Source of the DNA: Pseudomonas sp. R5-89-07
Lineage (GTDB): Bacteria > Pseudomonadota > Gammaproteobacteria > Pseudomonadales > Pseudomonadaceae
Length of the DNA stretch: 64,000 nt
Direction: 5' to 3'
Assembly (NCBI RefSeq): GCF_003851685.1
Contig: NZ_CP027727.1
Location: 3,224,001 to 3,288,000 of the forward strand
Positions 17,060-23,957 of this stretch are shown piece after piece. The notes below the pieces were generated by a model. That model did no database searches. It was not told the origin of the DNA and saw only the letters and a list, made by a program, of their open reading frames with translations. A program made the position numbers and the translations under genes. Positions within the stretch are counted from its first letter, which is position 1. Every line of letters starts with the position of its first letter.

Positions 17060-19258
17060 TCAGGCCGGGATGATGTTAGCCCGCGCTGCATGCAGCTTTT
17101 TGTAGCTCTCGATCAAGCGCAAATGCCGGTCCAGCCCTTCGAGCTTCATGCTGGTCGGCGTCAGCCCATAAAACCGCACGCTGCCGTTGACCGAGCCGAT
17201 CACGGCGTCCATGCGCTCGTTGCCAAACATGCGCCTAAAGTTGGCCTCGTAGTCGGCCAGCTCCAGGTCCTCGTCCAGTTCCATCTCCAGCACCGCGTTC
17301 ACCGCCTGGTAGAACAGCCCACGCTCGACGGTGTTGTCGTTGTACTGCAGGAACATCTCCACGCATTCCTTGGCTTCCTCGTGCTGCTGCAACGCAAGGA
17401 AGATCAGCAGCTTCAGCTCCAGGATGGTCAGTTGGCCCCAGGCGGTGTTGTCGTCGAATTCAATGCCGATCAGTGTGGTGATATCGGTGTAGTCGTCCAG
17501 CTCACTTTCGATCAGGCGCTCGACCAGCGCGTGCAGCTGCGCCTCATCCAGGCGGTGCAGGTTGAGGATGTCTTCGCGGAAAAACAGCGCCTTGTTGGTG
17601 TTGTCCCAGATCAGGTCGTCCACCGGGTAGATTTCCGAGTAGTCCGGCACCAGAATGCGGCAGGCGGTAGCGCCCAGGTGTTCGTACACCGCCATGTACG
17701 ACTCTTTGCCCATGCCTTGCAGGATACCGAACAGCGTCGCGGCTTCCTGGGCGTTGGAGTCTTCGCCAGCGCCGGAGAAGTCCCAGTCGACGAATTCATA
17801 ATCGGACTGGGCGCTGAAGAAGCGCCACGACACCACGCCGCTGGAGTCGATAAAGTGCTCGACGAAGTTGTTCGGCTCGGTAACCGCCTGGGCTTCGAAA
17901 GTCGGCTGCGGCAAGTCGTTCAAGCCTTCGAAACTGCGGCCTTGCAGCAGTTCGGTGAGGCTGCGCTCCAGCGCCACTTCCATGCTCGGGTGCGCGCCGA
18001 ACGAGGCGAATACTCCGCCGGTACGCGGGTTCATCAGGGTCACGCACATCACCGGGAACTCGCCGCCCAGGGACGCGTCCTTGACCAGCACCGGGAAGCC
18101 CTGCGCTTCCAGGCCTTCGATGCCCGCCAGGATGCCAGGGTATCTGGCCAGGACCTCGGCCGGTACATCCGGCAGCGCAAATTCGCCTTCGATGATTTCG
18201 CGCTTCACCGCCCGTTCGAAGATTTCCGACAGGCACTGCACCTGGGCTTCGGCCAAGGTGTTGCCGGCGCTCATGCCGTTGCTCAGGTAGAGGTTTTCGA
18301 TCAGGTTGGAGGGGAAATACACCACCTCGCCATCGGACTGGCGCACGAACGGCAGCGAGACAATGCCCCGCGCTTCGTTACCGGAGTTGGTGTCGAACAG
18401 GTGCGAACCGCGCAGCTCGCCGTCGCGGTTGTAGATTTTCAGGCAGTAGGCATCGAGGATTTCGCTCGGCAGCTCGTCGTCCGGGCCCGGCTGGAACCAG
18501 CGTTCATCCGGATAATGCACAAACGCCGCATTGGCCAGCTCTTCGCCCCAGAACTGGTCGTTGTAGAAGAAGTTGCAGTTGAGCCGCTCGATGAATTCGC
18601 CCAATGCCGACGCCAGCGCGCCTTCCTTGGTGGCGCCCTTGCCGTTGGTAAAGCACATCGGCGAGTGGGCATCGCGGATATGCAACGACCAGACGTTAGG
18701 CACGATATTGCGCCACGAGGCGATTTCGATCTTCATGCCCAGGCGCGCCAGGATCGCCGACATGTTGGCGATGGTCTGCTCCAGCGGCAGGTCCTTGCCG
18801 GCGATGTAGGTGCCCGCTTCCGAGGTGGAGTTGGGCATCAACAACGCCTGCGCATCGGCGTCGAGGTTGTCGACTTCCTCGATCACGAATTCCGGCCCGG
18901 CCTGCACGACTTTTTTCACGGTGCAGCGGTCGATGGAGCGCAGGATGCCCTGGCGGTCCTTGTCGCAAATGTCCGCAGGCAGCTCGACCTGGATCTTGAA
19001 GATCTGGTTGTAGCGGTTTTCCGGGTCGACGATGTTGTTCTGTGACAGGCGAATATTCTCGGTGGGAATATTGCGCGTGGCGCAGTACAACTTCACAAAG
19101 TACGCCGCACACAACGCCGACGAAGCCAAAAAGTAATCGAATGGCCCCGGCGCCGAACCGTCGCCCTTGTAGCGAATCGGCTGGTCGGCAATCACCGTGA
19201 AATCATCGAACTTGGCTTCAAGTCGGAGGTTGTCGAGAAAGTTGACCTTAATTTCCAT
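17060..19258 (-). CDS. OsmC-YcaO fusion protein
   Basis: The ATG at 19258 (MEIKVNFLDNLRLEAKFDDF) gives 732 residues; a longer frame to 19300 lacks support. Residues 1-140 form an OsmC/Ohr fold with both conserved cysteines (SSALCAAYF and SIDRCTVKK). From about residue 160 to 560 is a YcaO ATP-dependent cyclodehydratase-like domain, with nucleotide-binding blocks EGALASALGEFIERLN and QCLSEIFERAVKREIIEGE. The last 150 residues are helical and repeat-like. YcaO proteins activate amide backbones with ATP or help modify ribosomal protein S12. No precursor peptide gene is seen. It is convergent with the transsulfuration operon. Confidence 0.88.
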   Translation of the reverse strand: MEIKVNFLDNLRLEAKFDDFTVIADQPIRYKGDGSAPGPFDYFLASSALCAAYFVKLYCATRNIPTENIRLSQNNIVDPENRYNQIFKIQVELPADICDKDRQGILRSIDRCTVKKVVQAGPEFVIEEVDNLDADAQALLMPNSTSEAGTYIAGKDLPLEQTIANMSAILARLGMKIEIASWRNIVPNVWSLHIRDAHSPMCFTNGKGATKEGALASALGEFIERLNCNFFYNDQFWGEELANAAFVHYPDERWFQPGPDDELPSEILDAYCLKIYNRDGELRGSHLFDTNSGNEARGIVSLPFVRQSDGEVVYFPSNLIENLYLSNGMSAGNTLAEAQVQCLSEIFERAVKREIIEGEFALPDVPAEVLARYPGILAGIEGLEAQGFPVLVKDASLGGEFPVMCVTLMNPRTGGVFASFGAHPSMEVALERSLTELLQGRSFEGLNDLPQPTFEAQAVTEPNNFVEHFIDSSGVVSWRFFSAQSDYEFVDWDFSGAGEDSNAQEAATLFGILQGMGKESYMAVYEHLGATACRILVPDYSEIYPVDDLIWDNTNKALFFREDILNLHRLDEAQLHALVERLIESELDDYTDITTLIGIEFDDNTAWGQLTILELKLLIFLALQQHEEAKECVEMFLQYNDNTVERGLFYQAVNAVLEMELDEDLELADYEANFRRMFGNERMDAVIGSVNGSVRFYGLTPTSMKLEGLDRHLRLIESYKKLHAARANIIPA

Positions 19259-19387
19259 GCGGGCACACCAGAATAACGAGCTAAACAAAATGGCCGCCAT
19301 TATGAAGATTTTCGTCGGGAAGTCTCAGGGTTTTGCGTGCGGGCTGCTGATCGGTATAGCTATGCCAGTGGCACACGTGCCCCTGGC

Positions 19388-19418
19388 GTAGCGGCCCACC
19401 TGCCAAGGCGGGCCCTAC
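19388..19418. other. GC-rich hairpin downstream of the GST gene
   Basis: GTAGCGGCCCACCTGCC and GGCGGGCCCTAC form an imperfect stem just past the GST stop. No T-run follows on either strand, so it is a small palindromic repeat or a weak terminator. Confidence 0.45.
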
Positions 19419-19432
19419 GCGCATAGGGGTTT

Positions 19433-20134
19433 TCAGTTTTGCCGGTCGCCCTCTTCCACCATCGCGTGCCAGGCCTTGACGCTGGCGCGCTCGTTCATCC
19501 TGGCGTGCCAGGCCAGCAGCGCCTGGCATTCATCGGGCACGGGCAGCTTGACCAGTGACGCGAAGATCAGGCCGCCGAGCACGGCAATGTCGGCCATCGA
19601 AAACGCGTCGCCTGCCACAAAGGGCCGAGTCTGGAGGATGGCGTCGAAATGGCGCATGCCGCGTACGGCCTTCTCACCCATGCGCTCGCCCCATTCAGCG
19701 TTCTGGTACAGCTCGACATGAGGCCCCAGCCCAGGGGTGGCGTGGTGGAAGTAAACGCTGACCGCATCCATCAATTCGATTTCCGCGCGGCGCGTCATCA
19801 TGTGGATCAGGCCTTGCTCGGTCGGCGTCTGGCCGGTGAGCTGCGGGTTGCCGTCCAGCCTATCCAGGTATTGGGTGATGGCCGTGCATTCGGCGATCAG
19901 CGTGCCGTCCTGCAACTCCAGCACAGGCAAGGTTCCGGAGTAGTTCAGGGCTAGAAACGCAGGCTGTTTGTGCTTGCCTTCCCAGAGGTTGATGGACACG
20001 AACTGGGTGTCTGCAAGCAGCCCCTTTTCTGCCAGGGCGATGCGAACACGCGCAGGGTAAGGGCCGTTGTACCAGTCGTAGATTTTCATCATGGCGCGAG
20101 CGGAGCTGTCGGATCGGGTTTGTTGGGATGTCAT
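19433..20134 (-). CDS. Glutathione S-transferase family protein
   Basis: 233 residues from the ATG at 20134; an ATG pair at 20089-20092 would remove the first 14-15 residues. The thioredoxin-like N-domain starts MKIYDWYNGPYPARVRIALA and contains the GSH-binding segments SGTLPVLEL and LIAECTAITQYLD. The C-terminal helical domain contains FVAGDAFSMADIAVLGGLIF. The usual catalytic Ser/Cys region reads GPYPAR, so the catalytic residue is unclear. It is divergent from a TetR gene with two clear palindromes between them, which suggests induction by an electrophilic compound. Confidence 0.88.
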   Translation of the reverse strand: MTSQQTRSDSSARAMMKIYDWYNGPYPARVRIALAEKGLLADTQFVSINLWEGKHKQPAFLALNYSGTLPVLELQDGTLIAECTAITQYLDRLDGNPQLTGQTPTEQGLIHMMTRRAEIELMDAVSVYFHHATPGLGPHVELYQNAEWGERMGEKAVRGMRHFDAILQTRPFVAGDAFSMADIAVLGGLIFASLVKLPVPDECQALLAWHARMNERASVKAWHAMVEEGDRQN

Positions 20135-20144
20135 GATTTTGTCG

Positions 20145-20164
20145 CCTACCTGTCAAGTGGTAGG
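20145..20164. promoter_or_regulatory. TetR-type operator candidate 1
   Basis: CCTACCTGTCAAGTGGTAGG is an imperfect dyad immediately upstream of the GST start. It shares the TACCTGTCA half-site with the second palindrome 56 bp away. Confidence 0.6.
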
Positions 20165-20200
20165 CAAAGGTTGCGGGCTTTTCTGCAGGCTGTCAACCTC

Positions 20201-20220
20201 TACCTGTCAGTTGGCAGGTA
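20201..20220. promoter_or_regulatory. TetR-type operator candidate 2
   Basis: TACCTGTCAGTTGGCAGGTA is a near-perfect 20-bp palindrome upstream of the TetR gene. With the related site at 20145 it suggests autoregulation plus control of the GST gene. Confidence 0.65.
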
Positions 20221-20274
20221 AAATTTTCAAGGTGTAGAATTCGCACTGTCACCCAGCCACCGAGGAATCAATAC

Positions 20275-20838
20275 GTGAGCGAAAACGCACGAGAAGCCAT
20301 TCTGGAAGATGCAAAAATCGCGGCGCAGCATTTCGGCTACAGCGGCATCAACTTTCGCAGCATCGGCGAAACGGTGGGGATCAAGAACGCCAGTATCTAT
20401 TACCACTTCCCGAGCAAGGCCGACCTCGGCGCGGCAGTCGCCAAACGCTATTGGGAAGACACCGCCCACGTGCTCGACGCGATCCACCGCGAAACGCCTG
20501 AGCCGCGCGAATGCCTGCGGCGCTACCCGAGCATTTTTCGAACCTCACTCGAAAACGGTAACCGGTTGTGCCTGTCCAGCTTCATGGCGGCGGAATACCA
20601 GGGCCTGCCGGAGCCGGTGAAGCAAGAAGTCGTCACGTTCGCCGATATCAACGTGGCGTGGCTGGCCGCACGGCTGAGCGAGCTCAAGCTGGGCGATGAA
20701 GACACGTGCCAGCGCCGCGCCCGTGCGATTTACACCGCCATCGCCGGCGCACAATTGATCGCTCGCACCCGGGCGGATATTGGTTTGTATGATGAACTGG
20801 TGCAGAGCTATCAGGAGGCGGGGTTGTTGCCGGTGTGA
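20275..20838 (+). CDS. TetR/AcrR family transcriptional regulator
   Basis: A GTG start at 20275 follows GAGGAA and gives 187 residues. The N-terminal HTH covers about residues 20-55 (FRSIGETVGIKNASIYYHFP, then SKADLGAAVA), the TetR_N signature. The ligand-binding half (about 60-187) ends SYQEAGLLPV. It is divergently paired with the GST gene, and the two palindromes at 20145-20220 are its likely operators. Repression of GST until an inducer binds is the simplest model. Confidence 0.9.
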   Translation: MSENAREAILEDAKIAAQHFGYSGINFRSIGETVGIKNASIYYHFPSKADLGAAVAKRYWEDTAHVLDAIHRETPEPRECLRRYPSIFRTSLENGNRLCLSSFMAAEYQGLPEPVKQEVVTFADINVAWLAARLSELKLGDEDTCQRRARAIYTAIAGAQLIARTRADIGLYDELVQSYQEAGLLPV

Positions 20839-20931
20839 CGGGTTGAAGCTCGGGCACATGGCGCGCAAACCGCTGTCCGCCGCCCTGCCCTGGCAGTTAT
20901 GTTTCGCCCTTCGAACGTCAAAGGACAGACC

Positions 20932-21486
20932 ATGGATCCGTTAGCGATGAACGCGGCGCTGGTGATCATCGACATGCAAAAAGGCATGGCCGGCGCCTCG
21001 CTTGGCCGGCGCAATAACCCAGACACTGAGCGGCACATAGAGCAACTTCTTGGCGCATGGCGCCAGGCGCAACGCCCGGTTATCCATGTGCGGCATATCT
21101 CTCGTTCGCCTGGCTCGGTGTTCTGGCCAGGACAGCCCGGCTGCGAATTCCAGGACGCGCTGCAGCCCCTCGCGCATGAACAGGTAATGGAAAAAAACGT
21201 TCCGGATGCATTTACCGCCACGGGGCTGGAGCGCTGGCTGCACACGCGCTCGATCAGGCAAGTGGTGATCGTTGGCGTCATTACCAACAACTCCGTCGAG
21301 GCAACGGCACGCTCGGCTGGCAACCTGGGCTTTGACGTGATCGTGGTCGCGGACGCCTGCTTCACCTTCGACCAGGCTGACCTGTCGGGCCGGCTATGGC
21401 CTGCGCAAGACGTGCATGCGCTGTCGCTGAGTAACCTGGCGATGGACTATGCCAGGATAGTCCAGACCCAAGCGCTGCTGGGCTGA
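20932..21486 (+). CDS. Isochorismatase-like hydrolase lacking the nucleophilic cysteine
   Basis: The ATG at 20932 is chosen for AAAGGACAG upstream, giving 184 residues. It has the isochorismatase/cysteine-hydrolase fold: LVIIDMQKGM with the catalytic Asp, a Lys in VMEKNVPDAF, and GVITNNSVEATARSAGNLGF. In nicotinamidases the position of Ser in NNS is the catalytic Cys. Here it is Ser, so the chemistry may be like PhzD/isochorismatase, or the protein may be inactive as an amidase. It is encoded downstream of the TetR gene on the same strand, 93 bp apart. The substrate is unknown. Confidence 0.85.
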   Translation: MDPLAMNAALVIIDMQKGMAGASLGRRNNPDTERHIEQLLGAWRQAQRPVIHVRHISRSPGSVFWPGQPGCEFQDALQPLAHEQVMEKNVPDAFTATGLERWLHTRSIRQVVIVGVITNNSVEATARSAGNLGFDVIVVADACFTFDQADLSGRLWPAQDVHALSLSNLAMDYARIVQTQALLG

Positions 21487-21509
21487 GCGCTTGTTCAAGC
21501 GTCGATCGC

Positions 21510-21974
21510 TCAAGGCGCAGACTGATGAAAGACCCCGGCCTGCACCAGCATCTCGGCCAACGCTTGCGGCCATACCGTTTCATTGGTCGAGCGCAGTGCC
21601 TGGGCAGACCACCAGCGATGGTCAGCCATTACCTGGGCTTCCTGTTCCGTCCATTCGGCACGGGACACCGCCTCGTTCGGCGCCTGCACGATGAAATAGC
21701 GTTCAATCGCCAGCACCGTTTCGCCGCTCGGTAGCCTCAACGGGAAGCTGCGCTCGGCGACAGAAGACTGAACACTGTCGACTGTGAGGCCGGTTTCCTC
21801 GCGCAGCTCACGAACCGCCGCAGCTGCGAAGGTTTCGCCCGCTTCAACGCCTCCGCCGGGCGTAGCCCAGTAATTGTCCCCGGCCAGGGCGCCTTCCTTG
21901 TGAACAAACCTGAAAAGCAGTACCTCGTTCGAGGGGCTTATTACCAGTAGGCGTGCTGCCTTGCGCTCGCGCAT
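21510..21974 (-). CDS. Nudix hydrolase
   Basis: 154 residues. The Nudix box is complete: GGVEAGETFAAAAV followed by RELREETGL fits Gx5Ex7REUxEExGU. Upstream, YWATPGGG is the usual lead-in. The family cleaves nucleoside diphosphates linked to another moiety; nothing shows which one. It is convergent with the isochorismatase-like gene, 23 bp apart. A REP-like element follows in the gap to ggt. Confidence 0.9.
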   Translation of the reverse strand: MRERKAARLLVISPSNEVLLFRFVHKEGALAGDNYWATPGGGVEAGETFAAAAVRELREETGLTVDSVQSSVAERSFPLRLPSGETVLAIERYFIVQAPNEAVSRAEWTEQEAQVMADHRWWSAQALRSTNETVWPQALAEMLVQAGVFHQSAP

Positions 21975-22004
21975 TTGATTGATCCCTTTCCGATCACACG
22001 GTCA

Positions 22005-22112
22005 CTGTGGCGAGGGAGCTTGCTCCCGCTGGACTGCGCAGCAGGCCCATTCCTTAGAGCTAAGAGCGGGGGCCGCTTCGCGCCCCAGCGGGAGCAAGTT
22101 CCCTCGCCACAG
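22005..22112. repeat. REP-like inverted repeat (GTGGCGAGGGAGCTTGCTCCC type)
   Basis: CTGTGGCGAGGGAGCTTGCT and the mirror arm AGCAAGTTCCCTCGCCACAG enclose a 65-bp spacer with an inner GCGGGGGCCGCTTCGCGCCC stem. This is a different arm family from the common REPINs in this window. Confidence 0.88.
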
Positions 22113-22140
22113 ATGACTTCTGCTGCTTAACTGACTGACA

Positions 22141-23865
22141 TCAGTAACCCAACGACAGCCCAGTGTTACGCCGTGGGTCATTCGCACCATAGAAGCGGTT
22201 GTTGCCCACCGGCTTGCCACCCAGCGCCGGGGCGCCCACCAGGATGGCGGCCAGGTGGTTGGCATCCTGCGGCCCTGCAAACTTGTGGCCCCAGCTTTCG
22301 AGGATCTTCTGGGTGTCCGGGCTGACCGCAAAGGTTTCGAGGTTGGTGGTGTCAGGCATCCACTGCTGGTGGAAACGCGGCGCGTCCACGGCCTCCTGAA
22401 TGTTCATCTTGTAGTCGATGACATTCAGGATGGTCAGCAAGGTCGCGGTGATGATGCGACTGCCGCCCGGCGTGCCCACCACCATCACCGCCTTGCCATC
22501 CTTGGTGACGATGGTCGGGCTCATCGACGACAGCGGCGCCTTGCCCGGTGCGATGGCATTGGCTTCACCCTGGACCAGGCCATACATGTTCGGCACGCCG
22601 ACCTTGACGGTGAAGTCGTCCATTTCATCGTTGAGGATCACCCCGGTCTTGCTCGCCATCACGCCCGCACCGAACCAGTCGTTGAGGGTGTAGGTGACGG
22701 AAACGGCGTTGCCCCAGGTGTCGACGATGGAATAGTGCGTGGTGTTGTTGCCTTCATGGGGCGACACACCCGGCTTGATCGCCTGGGAATCCCCGGCCTT
22801 GTGTGGCTCGATGGCGTCGCGCAGTTTAGCCGCGTAGTTTTTATCCAGCAGGTGCGCGATCGGGTTCTTCACGAAATCCGGGTCGCCGAGGTAACTGTTG
22901 CGGTCCACATAGGCGTGGCGCATCGCTTCGATCTGGTAGTGCAGGCCCTGGGCCGAGTGATAGCCCAGGTCCGCCATCGGGTAGCCCTCGAGGATATTCA
23001 TGATCTGGCAGATCACCACGCCACCGGAGCTTGGCGGCGGTGCCGAGACCACGTGGTAGCCGCGGTAATCGCACTCGATGGGCGCCAGTTCGCGGGTCTT
23101 GTACGTGTCCAGGTCAGCCTGGGTGATCAGGCCCTTGCCCGCCTGGCTGGAATCGACCAATGCCTTGGCGACCCAGCCTTTGTAGAAACCATCGCTGCCC
23201 TTGGCGGAAATCTCCTTGAGGGTCTTGGCCAGGTCTTTTTGCGCCAGCGTCTGGCCGACCTGCATCGGTTGGCCGTTGTGCAGAAAGATACCGCGCAGGT
23301 CCTGGTCCTTTTCAAACTCACCGGTAGCGGTGTGCAGCAGGTCGATATCACCCTGCTCCAGGGCAAAACCGTGTTCGGCCAGCTTGATCGCCGGCGCAAT
23401 CACCTGGGCGCGCTTGAGGGTGCCGTACTTGCTCAGGGCCAACTCCATGCCGGAGACCGTGCCAGGCACCCCAACGGCCAGGTGGCCCTTGGCGCTCAGG
23501 CCTTCGACAACATTGCCGTCCTTGTCCAGGTACATATCGGCCGTGGCTGCCAGCGGGGCTTTTTCGCGGAAGTCGAGGAAGGTCTTGCGCCCATCCGCCA
23601 GTTGCACGGTCATGAACCCGCCGCCGCCCAGGTTGCCCGCCGCCGGGTACACCACGGCCAGCGCATAGCCCACCGCCACCGCCGCATCCACCGCATTGCC
23701 GCCGGCCTTGAGCACGTCCACGCCCACCTGTGTCGCCAGATGCTGGGCGGTGACCACCATGCCATTTTCACCGGCCACCGGGGCCTGGGAAGCGGCGTGT
23801 ACGCCACTGACCGTCAACACCAGCGCGGTGGCAATCAGGGTGCGGCTGAAGGGTTGGTATTTCAT
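22141..23865 (-). CDS. ggt: Gamma-glutamyltransferase
   Basis: 574 residues, standard Ntn-hydrolase GGT length. A signal peptide is present (MKYQPFSRTLIATALVLTVS, cleavage near VHA-A), so the enzyme is periplasmic. The autocatalytic threonine is Thr375, first residue of TTHYS, where the chain splits into large and small subunits. Substrate loops such as PPPSSGGVVICQIMNILEG and LSSMSPTIV are intact. It hydrolyses or transfers the gamma-glutamyl group of glutathione and its conjugates, releasing Cys-Gly. It is 92 bp downstream of the rhodanese-lyase fusion on the same strand, which fits a glutathione or S-conjugate breakdown role for the cluster. Confidence 0.95.
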   Translation of the reverse strand: MKYQPFSRTLIATALVLTVSGVHAASQAPVAGENGMVVTAQHLATQVGVDVLKAGGNAVDAAVAVGYALAVVYPAAGNLGGGGFMTVQLADGRKTFLDFREKAPLAATADMYLDKDGNVVEGLSAKGHLAVGVPGTVSGMELALSKYGTLKRAQVIAPAIKLAEHGFALEQGDIDLLHTATGEFEKDQDLRGIFLHNGQPMQVGQTLAQKDLAKTLKEISAKGSDGFYKGWVAKALVDSSQAGKGLITQADLDTYKTRELAPIECDYRGYHVVSAPPPSSGGVVICQIMNILEGYPMADLGYHSAQGLHYQIEAMRHAYVDRNSYLGDPDFVKNPIAHLLDKNYAAKLRDAIEPHKAGDSQAIKPGVSPHEGNNTTHYSIVDTWGNAVSVTYTLNDWFGAGVMASKTGVILNDEMDDFTVKVGVPNMYGLVQGEANAIAPGKAPLSSMSPTIVTKDGKAVMVVGTPGGSRIITATLLTILNVIDYKMNIQEAVDAPRFHQQWMPDTTNLETFAVSPDTQKILESWGHKFAGPQDANHLAAILVGAPALGGKPVGNNRFYGANDPRRNTGLSLGY

Positions 23866-23957
23866 CCGTGGCTACTCTGGTTATTGAGATGCACCAAAAT
23901 AGCCCTTCGCGGATTCGATCCCCAGTGCCATGGCGTTTTTGTTACAGAACCTGTCGG

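Noticed and set aside
17090..19045. Long rightward frame (651 codons) opposite the OsmC-YcaO gene
   Set aside because: High-GC antisense shadow. The leftward frame has clear OsmC and YcaO motifs, while this frame has low-complexity His/Gln/Val-rich sequence.
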